This document shows, piece after piece, positions 8,809 to 18,325 of a stretch of DNA of 64,000 bases. Below the pieces are notes generated by a model. It ran no database searches. It was not told where the DNA came from and worked only from the letters and a program-made list of their open reading frames with translations. Origin of the DNA: Rhodoferax sp. (GTDB lineage: Bacteria; Pseudomonadota; Gammaproteobacteria; Burkholderiales; Burkholderiaceae_C). A program made the translations under genes and the position numbers. The stretch is taken from contig JARWZT010000011.1 in the NCBI GenBank assembly GCA_029866205.1, positions 62,001 to 126,000 on the forward strand, written 5' to 3'. How positions within the stretch are numbered: position 1 is the first letter of the stretch; every line of letters starts with the position of its first letter.

Positions 8809-9825
8809 ATGGCCACTGAGGCTGCACCCGCCAGCGAAGAAGAAAAACTGGCAGCGGAGGCCGCCGCGGCAGGGGCAGCAGCGCCCGCCGCTGACGTCGA
8901 GGCGCCGCCAGAAGAAGCGGCGCTTGCGCCCATCATCGTCAAAAAGATCGCGGCAGGGCATGGAGGCGCACACGGCGGTGCCTGGAAAATTGCGCTGGCC
9001 GACATGATGACGGCCATGATGGCGTTCTTCTTGCTGATGTGGATTTTGGGTGCCACCAACGATTCACAACGGAAAAGTGTGGCGGACTATTTCAAGCCCT
9101 CGTCACAAAGCCAGATCACCATGGGTGCATTGGCCGGCTCCAACGGAATTTTGGGGGGGCGCTCGATCATCGACCCCGATGGTTTCCCCTACACGGCAAA
9201 GCAAACCGCCCCGATGGAACGCTTGACCCCGCGTTCTGAAGGCGGTCCTACCGAAAACGATCCGTCACCCAACAGCGAAAACGCCCGCGAAAACGACGCG
9301 AAAACGCAAAACCAGTCAGAAGGTCAGGGCGGCAGTCAAGCGCAAGACAGCGCCAATTTTGACCAGCTTGAGAAAGAAGTCAAAGAGCAGCTCGCCGCCA
9401 ATCCGGCACTGGAGCAGGTCAAGAACCAGGTGCAGTTCGTGCGTGACAAGGAAGGCTTGCGCATTGAAGTGATCGACAAAGCCGATTTTTCGATGTTCCC
9501 GCTGGGCACGACCAAGTTGCAACCCAAGGCGCAAGCGCTGTTGGGAGAAATCGCCAAGTCTCTGGAGGCCATGCCCAACAAAGTGAGCGTGCGCGGCCAC
9601 ACCGACAGTGTGGGTTTTGCCAACAAGGAGGGGCGCAACAACTGGTCTTTGTCCGCCGAGCGGGCCGAAACTACGCGCGCGACCTTGGAAAAAAATGGTA
9701 TCAAAGCGGATCGCTTTGTCCAAATCGAAGGGGTGGCGGATACGGCTCCCTTCAACCCCAACGACCCGAAAGATCCGCGCAACCGGCGCATCAGCATCAC
9801 GGTCAAATTCAAAGAGGGCCAGTAA
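8809..9825 (+). CDS. motB: Flagellar motor stator protein MotB
   Basis: MotB anchors the stator to peptidoglycan and carries the proton-binding aspartate. An N-terminal cytosolic tail rich in Ala and Glu (residues 1-55) is longer than is typical. The single membrane helix includes the conserved Asp near residue 65 (IALADMMTAMMAFFLLMWIL). The plug/linker region is followed by an OmpA-like peptidoglycan-binding domain at about residues 215-335, with VRGHTDSVG and NRRISI. It is directly downstream of motA. Confidence 0.95.
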   Translation: MATEAAPASEEEKLAAEAAAAGAAAPAADVEAPPEEAALAPIIVKKIAAGHGGAHGGAWKIALADMMTAMMAFFLLMWILGATNDSQRKSVADYFKPSSQSQITMGALAGSNGILGGRSIIDPDGFPYTAKQTAPMERLTPRSEGGPTENDPSPNSENARENDAKTQNQSEGQGGSQAQDSANFDQLEKEVKEQLAANPALEQVKNQVQFVRDKEGLRIEVIDKADFSMFPLGTTKLQPKAQALLGEIAKSLEAMPNKVSVRGHTDSVGFANKEGRNNWSLSAERAETTRATLEKNGIKADRFVQIEGVADTAPFNPNDPKDPRNRRISITVKFKEGQ

Positions 9826-9888
9826 GCAGGCCCACTCGCACCTGTCGACTAACGGCAGGTCAAGGTCATTTCGAAGCGGCAGCTACGG

Positions 9889-10374
9889 CTATTCGCAGCC
9901 CTGAAACTCGCGCTTGATGCAGGTTTGGGCGAGCCGCTTTGCGGTCGCGAGTTGGGTTTCAGTGAGCTCGCTGGCAGACTTGGCCAGCTCTTTGGGTGCC
10001 CTGGCATCGCCGCCCTCTGCCGCCATCATGAACCACATGGCCGCCCGCTGGTGGTCTCGGGGAAAGCCCTGTCCATTGGCGTGCATGCTGCCGAGTTTGA
10101 ATTGGGCTTTGGGTTCGCCTTGGGCCGCCGCCAGTCGCAGCCATTTGATGGCTTGGGGGTAGTCCTGCGGTACACCTTGGCCAAACGCATACATGATGCC
10201 CAGCAAAGACTGGGCGTCCCGATTGCCGGACTGCGCTACGCCTCGCCACTTGGCCACTGCCGCAGCGTAGTCCTTGCGTTGGTAATCCGCGTAGCCGTCT
10301 TCCCAGGGGCCGGCATGTACGACGCAGGCCAGAGCAGTCAGAGCAACTCCGGCGGCATTTATCCAACTTGGCAT
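9889..10374 (-). CDS. Exported Sel1-repeat (SLR/TPR-like) protein
   Basis: The product has a signal peptide (MPSWINAAGVALTALACVVHA) and then at least three Sel1-like repeats: DAQSLLGIMYAFGQGVPQDYPQAIKWLR, AQFKLGSMHANGQGFPRDHQRAAMWF and an incomplete third. Such repeats usually mediate protein-protein contacts in the envelope. The track start at 10389 is a TTG; the ATG at 10374 gives a cleaner signal peptide. The two final cysteines (TCIKREFQGCE) could form a disulfide. Its specific role is unknown. The next gene upstream is on the same strand and 12 bp away. Confidence 0.75.
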   Translation of the reverse strand: MPSWINAAGVALTALACVVHAGPWEDGYADYQRKDYAAAVAKWRGVAQSGNRDAQSLLGIMYAFGQGVPQDYPQAIKWLRLAAAQGEPKAQFKLGSMHANGQGFPRDHQRAAMWFMMAAEGGDARAPKELAKSASELTETQLATAKRLAQTCIKREFQGCE

Positions 10375-10385
10375 GCTGAGTTCTT

Positions 10386-10904
10386 TCAAATGGGTTTGGA
10401 GGCGGTGGCTGGGGCGCCCATCGCCGCCGGTCCGGTCGGTGCCGGCAGCGGGTTGGCCACACCGGGGTCGGAGCTTTGATTCGCCAGCAGCGCGCCATTA
10501 TCCAGCGATGCAAGATAGAGTGCATTCAGACGTGGCAAGCGTTGCAGTATGTCGACCCACTCCAGGTCAAAAGGCAGGCCCAGCCAGTCACCGGCCTTCT
10601 TGAGCGCGTCCACGCATTCTTTGATGGAGGCGCGGTGGTTGTCGACCAGCGTCAATTCCTGCGCTGTGAGGGCGTTGCGCCCGTTGGCACCCAAATCGGT
10701 CTCCAGGGCCTGCAGTTCGTGCTGGCAGCGGGAGCGCTCGGCGCGCAGCATGCTGCTGGCCCGCTCCGCACGCGCCTGAATTTGCAAGCGGTCCACTTCA
10801 CGCCGGATGTGGGCCAAGTTCTGCAGCGTGAGGTAGTAAAAGATTCCGGCCACCAGAAGGGCAGCAAAGAAAAAAATGGTGAGCAGGACCAGTGTGGTGT
10901 TCAT
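10386..10904 (-). CDS. Hypothetical membrane-anchored coiled-coil protein
   Basis: I do not recognise this family. The 172-residue product has one N-terminal membrane helix (LVLLTIFFFAALLVAGIFYYL), then a likely coiled coil rich in Arg, Glu and Ala at residues 30-90, and a Pro/Ala-rich tail. It probably forms an operon with the downstream Sel1-repeat gene. A nested inverted repeat lies just upstream of its start codon. Confidence 0.6.
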   Translation of the reverse strand: MNTTLVLLTIFFFAALLVAGIFYYLTLQNLAHIRREVDRLQIQARAERASSMLRAERSRCQHELQALETDLGANGRNALTAQELTLVDNHRASIKECVDALKKAGDWLGLPFDLEWVDILQRLPRLNALYLASLDNGALLANQSSDPGVANPLPAPTGPAAMGAPATASKPI

Positions 10905-10922
10905 GGCGGTATCCCTTGGCGG

Positions 10923-10985
10923 ATCCAGACCGCTTGCAGCGTCATCGCCCCGTTGGCGATGACGCGAAGGGTCACTGGTCTGGAT
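10923..10985. repeat. Nested inverted repeat (two-tier hairpin)
   Basis: An outer 9-bp inverted repeat (ATCCAGACC at 10923-10931, GGTCTGGAT at 10977-10985) encloses a perfect inner 11-bp stem (GCGTCATCGCC at 10939-10949, GGCGATGACGC at 10955-10965) with a 5-nt loop. It lies in the gap between the unknown membrane-protein gene and lgt. No T tract follows on either strand, so a terminator is unlikely. Confidence 0.75.
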
Positions 10986-11091
10986 ATCGGCACAGAAGCG
11001 AAAATATTAAGCCCGGATGCCGCCCGCTGCACGGCGGATTTTGATCAGACCGTAGAGCGAGCGGGGCTATCCGTGCGGGCACAATAGGCGC

Positions 11092-11904
11092 ATGCTGATC
11101 CACCCTCAAATTGACCCCGTCGCCCTGCAAATCGGACCTTTGGCCGTCCACTGGTACGGGTTGACCTACCTTGCGGCCTTTGGTCTTTTTTTGTGGCTGG
11201 GCAGTCGGCGCCTGCGCCACAGCCCTTTTGCCAGCAGCAAGGGGCAAATTCCCTGGGTTTATCGGGACGTCGAAGACATCCTTTTTCTCGGTGTGATGGG
11301 CGTCGTGTTGGGCGGACGAATCGGCTATTGCCTGTTTTACAAGCCTCAGTATTACGCCAGCCACCCGCTCGAAATTTTGGCGGTTTGGCAAGGCGGCATG
11401 AGTTTTCACGGTGGCATGTTGGGCGTGATTGCCGCCATGGCCTGGTTCGCGTACTCCCGCCATCGGTCCTTTTGGCAAGTGGCTGATTTTGTTGCGCCAT
11501 GCGTACCGACCGGTTTGGCTGCCGGGCGCATAGGCAACTTTATCAACGGCGAGCTCTGGGGCCGACTGGCAGACCCCACGCTGCCGTGGGGCATGGTGTT
11601 TCGTGGCGCTGGAGATGCACCACGCCACCCCTCCCAGATCTACCAGTTCTTGCTGGAGGGCTTGTTGCTCTTTGTTCTGCTGTGGTGGTACGCCGCCGCG
11701 ACTCCCAAGCGGGGACGTGTGGCCGCCGCATTTTTGGGCGGATATGGCGTTTTCCGCTTTGTTTCTGAATTTTTCCGGGAGCCGGACGCACACCTTGGAC
11801 TGCTCTCTTTGGGGATGAGCATGGGCCAATGGCTCTGCGTGCCGATGGTGCTTGGCGGCTTGCTTTTGTGGCTTTGGGCGGGACGTCAGACGGCGGCCGC
11901 CTAG
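11092..11904 (+). CDS. lgt: Prolipoprotein diacylglyceryl transferase
   Basis: Lgt transfers diacylglycerol from phosphatidylglycerol to the lipobox cysteine of prelipoproteins in the inner membrane. The 270-residue product starts [24 protein letters not shown], the usual Lgt N-terminus, and has the signature [14 protein letters not shown] near residues 144-157, with the conserved HGGMLG motif near 104-109. About seven membrane segments are visible. It stands alone between an unrelated minus-strand pair and a response regulator gene. Confidence 0.95.
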   Translation: MLIHPQIDPVALQIGPLAVHWYGLTYLAAFGLFLWLGSRRLRHSPFASSKGQIPWVYRDVEDILFLGVMGVVLGGRIGYCLFYKPQYYASHPLEILAVWQGGMSFHGGMLGVIAAMAWFAYSRHRSFWQVADFVAPCVPTGLAAGRIGNFINGELWGRLADPTLPWGMVFRGAGDAPRHPSQIYQFLLEGLLLFVLLWWYAAATPKRGRVAAAFLGGYGVFRFVSEFFREPDAHLGLLSLGMSMGQWLCVPMVLGGLLLWLWAGRQTAAA

Positions 11905-11985
11905 CCGCAGTGGTGTGGCACGTTATGCTCGCAACCCGGCGATTTATTTCCCATTTTTTTTTCTAAAACCTGAAAGTCAGACGCC

Positions 11986-13074
11986 GTGACCCAGCGAGTG
12001 CTCATCGTCGACGACACCGACATCAGTCTGCAGATGATGAGGGCGCTGGTCAAGCGCCTGGACCACACCGAAGCACACGCTTTTAACGACCCCTTGCTGG
12101 CGCTGGAGTTTGCACGTCACACGCCCGTCGACGTGGTGGTGGTTGACTTCATGATGCCCACGATGGACGGGTTGGAGTTCATCAGCAAATTTCGCCAAAT
12201 CAACGGTGCCCAGTCCATTCCGGTATTGATGGTGACGGCCAACGATGAGCGTGCCGTGCGTTATCGCGCGCTGGAGTCTGGTGCCGATGATTTTTTGTCC
12301 AAGCCTGTGGATCCGGTCGAGTTTTTGGCCCGGGCCAAAAATCTGCTCAAGCTCAGTGACGCCAACCGGAAGTTGACCGATCAGGCGGCCTGGCTGGCCG
12401 AAGGCGTGCGCTTGGCCACCGAGGAGGTGCGGGCGCGTGAGCGCGAAACGGTCATGTGCCTGGCCAAAGCGGCGGAGTACCGCGACGCCGACACTGGGAT
12501 GCACATTTTGCGGATGTCGCATTTTTCCTGGCTGATTGCACGCGAGTTGAATTTGTCGATCCAAGACCAGGAAATGCTGCGGGACGCGGCCGCGATGCAC
12601 GACATCGGCAAAGTGGCGATCCCGGACCGGATATTGCTCAAACCCGGGAAATTGAATCTCGAAGAACTCGCAATGATGCGCGAGCATGCCGTGCTGGGCT
12701 ACGAACTGCTCAAGGAAAGCACGTCCCCCTTGTTGCGGGCGGGGGCTGCAATCGCGCTGGGACACCACGAAAAGTACGATGGCAGTGGGTACCCGCAGGG
12801 GCTCAAGGGCCAGGACATCCCCCTGTTCAGTCGCATCGTGGCGGTGGCGGACGTCTTTGACGCACTCAGTTCATCGCGGCCCTACAAGCGCGCTTGGACG
12901 GCTGACGAAGCGGCGGAGTTTTTGCGCGCTGGCCGAGGGGCCCACTTCGACCCCGCGTGTGTGGACGCGTTTCTGGGCGCGTGGCCCGAAGTGCTTGAGA
13001 TTCGCAGTCGCTTCCAAGACGCCACCGAGCCCGTTGAAACCGAAGCGCCTAACCTGGCCGCTTTTTCGATCTGA
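11986..13074 (+). CDS. HD-GYP two-component response regulator (RpfG-type)
   Basis: Residues 1-120 form a receiver domain with DD near 9-10 (LIVDDTDIS), the phospho-acceptor Asp in VVVVDFMMPTMDG and the Lys in LSKPVDP. Residues ~150-345 form an HD-GYP domain with HDIGKVAIPD, HHEKYDGSGYPQGLKG and VADVFDALSS. HD-GYP proteins hydrolyse cyclic di-GMP, so this probably lowers c-di-GMP in response to an unlinked kinase. The start is a GTG at 11986, which gives the expected VTQRVLIVDD. No histidine kinase is adjacent. Confidence 0.9.
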   Translation: MTQRVLIVDDTDISLQMMRALVKRLDHTEAHAFNDPLLALEFARHTPVDVVVVDFMMPTMDGLEFISKFRQINGAQSIPVLMVTANDERAVRYRALESGADDFLSKPVDPVEFLARAKNLLKLSDANRKLTDQAAWLAEGVRLATEEVRARERETVMCLAKAAEYRDADTGMHILRMSHFSWLIARELNLSIQDQEMLRDAAAMHDIGKVAIPDRILLKPGKLNLEELAMMREHAVLGYELLKESTSPLLRAGAAIALGHHEKYDGSGYPQGLKGQDIPLFSRIVAVADVFDALSSSRPYKRAWTADEAAEFLRAGRGAHFDPACVDAFLGAWPEVLEIRSRFQDATEPVETEAPNLAAFSI

Positions 13075-13078
13075 TCGG

Positions 13079-13522
13079 CTAGCGCACCACCAGCACTGCT
13101 GTGGTGGCGTGGGTCAGTACCTGCTGGGTTTCACTGCCCAAGAGCAAGCGTGAAAGCCCCCGTCGGCCATGCGAAGCCATGACGATCAGGTCGCAACCGT
13201 GCTTTTGGGCCGCTGCAATCACCGCGTTGGATACGACATCGGAGCGGCTGGTTACGGCCTGGGTTTTGACGCCCTTGGCCAAGGCGGTCTGTGCGATGGC
13301 GTCCACATTGGATTTGGCGTTATCGGCCCAAAGGGCTTCAATCCGCTGGATTTCCGCGCCGTCGATGGCAATGCCCCCTTCAAAATAGCTGATGGGGTAG
13401 GGCGGAACCACTTGCAGGGCGACCAGGTCCGCCTTGCAGGCCGCAGCCAAGTCAATCGCGCTGGCGACCGCCTTTTGGGAGAGCTCTGAGCCATCGGTGG
13501 CAACCAGGATGCGTGAATACAT
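13079..13522 (-). CDS. Universal stress protein, UspA family
   Basis: The 147-residue product starts MYSRILVATDGSELS and ends with the ATP-binding motif ASHGRRGLSRLLLGSETQQVL (G-2x-G-9x-G-S/T), as in ATP-binding UspA proteins. The ATG at 13522 is the natural start; the track ORF to 13786 is an overextension. It is divergent from ccoI, and an FNR-type palindrome lies in the shared gap, so oxygen-responsive expression is likely. It converges on the HD-GYP gene with 4 bp between stop codons. Confidence 0.9.
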   Translation of the reverse strand: MYSRILVATDGSELSQKAVASAIDLAAACKADLVALQVVPPYPISYFEGGIAIDGAEIQRIEALWADNAKSNVDAIAQTALAKGVKTQAVTSRSDVVSNAVIAAAQKHGCDLIVMASHGRRGLSRLLLGSETQQVLTHATTAVLVVR

Positions 13523-13577
13523 AAACGGCCCTTTCGTATCGATTGCAACAAGGCTAGCAGGCAACAAATTTTCGCTT

Positions 13578-13591
13578 TTGACATGGATCAA
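13578..13591. promoter_or_regulatory. FNR-type box between usp and ccoI
   Basis: TTGACATGGATCAA matches the FNR consensus TTGAT-N4-ATCAA at nine of ten fixed positions. It lies 56 bp upstream of the usp start codon and 75 bp upstream of the ccoI start, so it could serve either. Confidence 0.65.
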
Positions 13592-13666
13592 CTGGTGTTC
13601 CTGCGACTCAGGCACACTTGGCGTTCTGTTTTTGCCCTGCTCCAGGCCCGATCGTGCCCCGTCTCC

Positions 13667-15961
13667 ATGCCGTCTGCTGCCCCATTTCAACTGCTCGATG
13701 ATCCCCATGAATGGAGCGCCTTCAGTCGTCTGATCGATGCGGCCTCCGGGCTCTGGGAGTCTCAGGTGGTGGTGGCCGGTATGCACTGTGCCGCCTGCTC
13801 GGTGACCGTCGAAGACGCCTTGCGGCAGGTGCCAGGCGTGCAGTCAGCCGCAGTGAGTGTCGGCGGCCAGCGCGCCACAGTCCAATGGCGCGCGGGTACC
13901 GTGATGCCCTCCCGGTGGATGCAGGCGGTCCTGGCCAGCGGTTATCAGGTTCTGCCGGCCAATGACGCGTTTGCCACGACCCAGCGCAAGGCCGAAAACC
14001 GTGCGATTCTTTGGCGGTGGTTGGTGGCGGGCCTGTGCATGATGCAGGTCATGATGTACGCCTACCCCGCCTATGTCGCCCGGGCGGGTGACCTGAGTAC
14101 CGAGATGGAGTCACTGCTGCGATGGGCCTCTTGGGTGCTGACCTTGCCCGTGGTATTTTTTTCTTGTGGTGGGTTTTTCCGCAGCGCCTGGCACGATGTC
14201 GTGCAGCGGCGCGTTGGCATGGACTTGCCGGTGGCGCTGGGTATTGCAGTGACATTTGCGGTCAGCACGGCTGGGACCTTTGACCCGACCGGCCAGTTCG
14301 GTCGCGAGGTCTATTTCGACTCTCTGACCATGTTTGTTTTTTTTCTCCTGAGTGGGCGCTGGTTGGAACTGCGCTTGCGCGCCCGAACGGCTGGCGCATT
14401 GGAGGCGGTGATGAACCGCTTGCCCGAGGGCGCCGAGCGCCAGCTGCCCAGTGGCGAATTTGAGCGCGTGGCGGTGCGTCGCATCGAGGTGGGCGACCTG
14501 CTGAGGGTGCAGAGCGGTGAGTCCTTTGCTGCCGATGGGGTGGTGGAGCGGGGCAGCAGCAGTGTGGATGAAGCCTTGCTGACCGGTGAGTCGCGGCCCC
14601 TGCTGCGTGAGGTGGGCGCCCAGGTCCTTGCCGGTAGTTTTAATCTCGCTTCCACTTTGTGGGTGCGGGTGCAGCGTGTGGCTGAAAACACCCGGTTTTC
14701 CCAAATCCTGGCCCTCATGGAAACGGCCTCGGCCACCAAGCCCAAAATTGCGCTGTTGGCCGACCGTTTGGCCAAACCTTTTTTGCTTGGCGTGATGCTC
14801 AGTGCCGCCGGTGCGGCGTGGTGGTGGTGGGACCGCGACCCGGAGCGCGCGCTCATGGTGGCAGTGTCGGTGCTGGTGGTGACCTGTCCCTGTGCGCTAT
14901 CGCTGGCCACGCCCGCCGCCATGTTGGCTGCGGCTGGGCGCTTGGCGGGCGGAGGCGTCTTGGTGCGGCGCTTGCAGGCCTTGGAGTCGCTGGCCCACGT
15001 GGACACAGTGGTGTTTGACAAAACTGGCACCTTGAGCCGCGACCGCCTTTGGGTGCAAAACGTGCAGACCCGTGCTGGCGTTTCACAAGCGCAGGCATTG
15101 GCGTGGGCTGCCGCGCTGGCGCGCCAGTCTTTGCACCCGGCGTCGCGCGCCCTGGTCGAGGCTGCGGCGTCAGGGGGCAGATCCCCGGCTTGGCAATGCG
15201 CCCGTGTGGTCGAAACGCCCGGTCAGGGTCTGAGTGGCTCGGCATATCCAGAAATCGCAGACCCGAAAGATCCGCGGGAGGCGCCCCTGGACTTGCGCCT
15301 CGGATCGGCGGCTTTTTGCGGCGTTCGGGCGGATGCCGCGGTCGATACCGAGGTCGTTTTGGCCGATGCGCAGGGTTGGATTGCCACTTTTTCACTCGCC
15401 GAGGCGCTGCGCCCTGACGCGCAGGCCTGCGTGGACGCACTCAAAGCCGCCGGTCTCGAAGTTCAGGTGCTGTCGGGTGACGCCCAGCGGGCGGTCGATC
15501 GGGTAGCCGGCTCATTGGGTATTGCCCAGGCGCGTGGCGGCTGTTCGCCCGACGAAAAATTGAAGGCGCTGCGGGTTTTGCAGTCGGGTGGGCGCAGTGT
15601 GGCCATGGTGGGCGACGGGCTGAACGATGCGCCGGTATTGGCCGGGGCGCAAGTGTCCTTCGCGCTGGGCCAAGCGGTGCCGCTGGCGCAGGCCCGCTCT
15701 GATTTTGTGGTGCTGGGCGCACAGCTGCTGCCGGTTGCCCAAACCGTGCTGCTAGCCCGACGCACCATGGCGATCGTGCGACAAAACCTGGCCTGGGCCC
15801 TGATCTATAACGCGGTCTGTGTACCCTTGGCCGTGGCGGGCATGCTGCCTGCTTGGGCGGCCGGGCTGGGCATGGCGGGCAGCTCTTTGCTGGTGGTGGG
15901 CAACGCCCTGCGCCTCTCGCGCCCGGTGCCTGACAGCACGGCGCCTCAGATGCACCTTTGA
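13667..15961 (+). CDS. ccoI: CcoI/FixI-type copper-translocating P-type ATPase
   Basis: CcoI is a P1B-type ATPase that supplies copper for cbb3 oxidase assembly. An N-terminal metal-binding domain carries GMHCAAC (residues ~38-44), followed by eight membrane helices. The translocation motif CPC is near 405, the phosphorylation motif DKTGTL near 450, and the hinge VGDGLNDAPVLAGA near 650. I chose the ATG at 13667 (MPSAAPFQLLDD), because the track start at 13583 overlaps the FNR box. ccoS follows after 21 bp, and the cbb3 structural genes come next. Confidence 0.9.
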   Translation: MPSAAPFQLLDDPHEWSAFSRLIDAASGLWESQVVVAGMHCAACSVTVEDALRQVPGVQSAAVSVGGQRATVQWRAGTVMPSRWMQAVLASGYQVLPANDAFATTQRKAENRAILWRWLVAGLCMMQVMMYAYPAYVARAGDLSTEMESLLRWASWVLTLPVVFFSCGGFFRSAWHDVVQRRVGMDLPVALGIAVTFAVSTAGTFDPTGQFGREVYFDSLTMFVFFLLSGRWLELRLRARTAGALEAVMNRLPEGAERQLPSGEFERVAVRRIEVGDLLRVQSGESFAADGVVERGSSSVDEALLTGESRPLLREVGAQVLAGSFNLASTLWVRVQRVAENTRFSQILALMETASATKPKIALLADRLAKPFLLGVMLSAAGAAWWWWDRDPERALMVAVSVLVVTCPCALSLATPAAMLAAAGRLAGGGVLVRRLQALESLAHVDTVVFDKTGTLSRDRLWVQNVQTRAGVSQAQALAWAAALARQSLHPASRALVEAAASGGRSPAWQCARVVETPGQGLSGSAYPEIADPKDPREAPLDLRLGSAAFCGVRADAAVDTEVVLADAQGWIATFSLAEALRPDAQACVDALKAAGLEVQVLSGDAQRAVDRVAGSLGIAQARGGCSPDEKLKALRVLQSGGRSVAMVGDGLNDAPVLAGAQVSFALGQAVPLAQARSDFVVLGAQLLPVAQTVLLARRTMAIVRQNLAWALIYNAVCVPLAVAGMLPAWAAGLGMAGSSLLVVGNALRLSRPVPDSTAPQMHL

Positions 15962-15982
15962 CCGGAATTTTGGAGATTTTCC

Positions 15983-16120
15983 ATGGACGTCCTGTACTTG
16001 CTGATTCCCCTTTCTGTGGTACTGGTCTTCGTCATTTTGCTGGGTCTTTGGTGGGCCATAGACCGTGGCCAATTTGAAGATATTGAGGCCGAGGGCGAGC
16101 GTATCCTGCGCGAACCTTGA
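15983..16120 (+). CDS. ccoS: Cbb3 oxidase maturation protein CcoS
   Basis: This 45-residue ORF is too short for the track. It reads MDVLYLLIPLSVVLVFVILL followed by GLWWAIDRGQFEDIEAEG, the typical CcoS single membrane helix and acidic tail. CcoS is needed for cofactor insertion into cbb3 oxidase. It sits between ccoI and ccoN, its usual place. Confidence 0.9.
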   Translation: MDVLYLLIPLSVVLVFVILLGLWWAIDRGQFEDIEAEGERILREP

Positions 16121-16156
16121 TTTTTCGCATCCCAATTCTGCTTCTTTCAGGCGCAC

Positions 16157-16170
16157 TTGACTTGCGTCAA
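16157..16170 (+). promoter_or_regulatory. FNR-type box upstream of ccoN
   Basis: TTGACTTGCGTCAA is a perfect TTGAC-N4-GTCAA dyad, a variant of the FNR consensus TTGAT-N4-ATCAA. Its centre lies about 66 bp before the ccoN start, so a class II site 41.5 bp upstream of transcription start would leave a leader of about 25 nt. Confidence 0.7.
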
Positions 16171-16229
16171 GGCTTGCGTAAGGGTTTCCCCGCAAACTTG
16201 TGCGCAAGGTCAATTCAGAGGAGCTAGGT

Positions 16230-17666
16230 ATGGCAATTGCGAATCAGCGGGCAGCGAGCTACAACGACACCGTCGTTCGGCAATTTGCCATCATGACAGT
16301 AGTATGGGGCGTGGTCGGCATGCTGGTGGGGGTGATCATCGCCGCCCAACTGGCTTGGCCAGAGCTCAATTTCGGGATTCCGTGGCTAAGTTACGGCCGC
16401 TTGCGACCGCTACACACCAACGCGGTGATCTTCGCATTTGGCGGGTGCGGCCTCTTTGCTTCGGCTTACTACGTGGTGCAACGCACTTCACAGGTGCGGC
16501 TGTTTGGCGGCAGTCTGGCCAGCTTTACTTTTTGGGGCTGGCAGCTGGTGATTCTGGCCGCGGCCATTTCTTTGCCTTTGGGCTACACCCAGGGCAAGGA
16601 ATATGCGGAGCTGGAGTGGCCCATTGATATTTTGATTACCCTGGTTTGGGTGGCCTTTGCGGTGGTGTTTTTTGGTACTTTGGGCACCCGCAAGGTCAAG
16701 CATATTTACGTAGCCAACTGGTTTTTTGGCGCCTTCATCCTGGCGGTCGCGCTGTTGCATCTGGTGAACAGTGCAGCTATTCCGGCAGGCATGATGAAGT
16801 CGTACTCCGCTTACGCAGGCGTGCAAGACGCCATGGTGCAATGGTGGTACGGCCACAACGCAGTCGGATTTTTCCTGACCGCCGGCTTTTTGGGCATGAT
16901 GTATTACTTCATTCCCAAGCAGGCTGGGCGCCCCGTGTACAGCTACCGCCTGTCCATCGTTCACTTTTGGGCCCTGATTTTTACCTACATGTGGGCGGGC
17001 CCCCACCATCTGCACTACACCGCCTTGCCTGACTGGACCCAGTCCGTTGGCATGGTCTTCTCATTGATTCTTCTGGCGCCGAGCTGGGGCGGCATGATCA
17101 ACGGCATCATGACTTTGTCTGGTGCCTGGCACAAACTGCGGGATGACCCGATCCTGCGCTTTTTGATTGTGTCCCTGTCCTTCTACGGTATGAGCACCTT
17201 TGAAGGCCCGATGATGTCCATCAAGACGGTCAACGCCCTGAGCCATTACACCGACTGGACCGTGGGCCACGTGCACTCCGGCGCCTTGGGCTGGGTGGGT
17301 CTGGTCACCATGGGTTCCATGTACTACCTGATTCCCCGCCTGTTTGGCCAGAAGCAGATGTACAGCCTCAAGGCTATTGAGATCCACTTCTGGACGGCTA
17401 CCGTGGGTATCGTGATTTATATCGCCGCAATGTGGATTGCGGGGGTCATGCAGGGCCTGATGTGGCGTGCCATTAACGCCGACGGCACCCTGACCTACAC
17501 CTTTGTGGAGTCGGTGAAGGCCACTTATCCCTTCTATGTGTTGCGTTTGCTGGGCGGTCTGCTGTATCTCAGCGGCATGCTGATCATGCTCTGGAACACC
17601 CTGAAAACCGCTACCCATGGGCGCGCTGAGACGGTGATGATTCCCGCTGTTGCGGCCCACGCCTAA
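16230..17666 (+). CDS. ccoN: Cytochrome-c oxidase cbb3-type subunit I
   Basis: CcoN is the catalytic haem-copper subunit of the high-affinity cbb3 oxidase. The 478-residue product has about twelve membrane helices and the expected histidines, for example [22 protein letters not shown] and [12 protein letters not shown]. The ATG at 16230 has GAGGAG 5 nt upstream and gives the usual start; the track start at 16200 is a GTG. An FNR box precedes it. ccoO follows after 17 bp. Confidence 0.97.
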   Translation: MAIANQRAASYNDTVVRQFAIMTVVWGVVGMLVGVIIAAQLAWPELNFGIPWLSYGRLRPLHTNAVIFAFGGCGLFASAYYVVQRTSQVRLFGGSLASFTFWGWQLVILAAAISLPLGYTQGKEYAELEWPIDILITLVWVAFAVVFFGTLGTRKVKHIYVANWFFGAFILAVALLHLVNSAAIPAGMMKSYSAYAGVQDAMVQWWYGHNAVGFFLTAGFLGMMYYFIPKQAGRPVYSYRLSIVHFWALIFTYMWAGPHHLHYTALPDWTQSVGMVFSLILLAPSWGGMINGIMTLSGAWHKLRDDPILRFLIVSLSFYGMSTFEGPMMSIKTVNALSHYTDWTVGHVHSGALGWVGLVTMGSMYYLIPRLFGQKQMYSLKAIEIHFWTATVGIVIYIAAMWIAGVMQGLMWRAINADGTLTYTFVESVKATYPFYVLRLLGGLLYLSGMLIMLWNTLKTATHGRAETVMIPAVAAHA

Positions 17667-17683
17667 ACCCGAAGGACCGAACC

Positions 17684-18310
17684 ATGGCAAAAGACACTTC
17701 CACTTCGAGCCTGTCGCACGAAAAAATTGAAACCAGCAACTTTCTGATGATTGTGCTGATCCTGCTGGTGCTGCTGGCCGGCGGCCTGGTCGAGATCGTG
17801 CCCCTGTTTTTCCAGAAGTCGACGACTGAGCCGATCAAGGGCGTTGCGCCCTACACCGCGCTGCAGTTGGCCGGACGCGACATCTACATCCGCGAGGGCT
17901 GCTACAACTGCCATTCGCAGATGATTCGCCCCTTCCGGGCAGAGACTCTGCGCTACGGTCATTATTCGGTGGCGGGTGAGTCGGTATACGACCATCCTTT
18001 CCAGTGGGGAAGCAAGCGTACCGGGCCCGATCTGGCGCGGGTGGGCGCCAAATACAGCGACGAATGGCACCGCATCCACCTGACCAACCCGCGTGATCTG
18101 GTGCCCGAATCCAATATGCCCGCTTACCCCTGGCTGGAAAAAACTCCGGTGGACGCCGCAGTGATGCCAGCCCACATGACGGCACTGCGCCGGGTAGGCG
18201 TGCCGTATACCGACGCGCAAATTGCCGGCGCGGCCGAAGAAGTCAAAGGCAAGACCGAACTCGACGCCACCATCGCCTATTTGCAGGTCTTGGGCCTCGC
18301 TCTCAAATAG
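17684..18310 (+). CDS. ccoO: Cytochrome-c oxidase cbb3-type subunit II (monohaem)
   Basis: CcoO is a membrane-anchored monohaem cytochrome c that passes electrons to CcoN. An N-terminal membrane helix ([24 protein letters not shown]) is followed by one haem site, [11 protein letters not shown], near residue 70, and a probable Met axial ligand in [10 protein letters not shown]. At 208 aa it is of usual length. It is the second gene of ccoNOQP. Confidence 0.96.
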   Translation: MAKDTSTSSLSHEKIETSNFLMIVLILLVLLAGGLVEIVPLFFQKSTTEPIKGVAPYTALQLAGRDIYIREGCYNCHSQMIRPFRAETLRYGHYSVAGESVYDHPFQWGSKRTGPDLARVGAKYSDEWHRIHLTNPRDLVPESNMPAYPWLEKTPVDAAVMPAHMTALRRVGVPYTDAQIAGAAEEVKGKTELDATIAYLQVLGLALK

Positions 18311-18325
18311 GCCAGGGAGACCACT

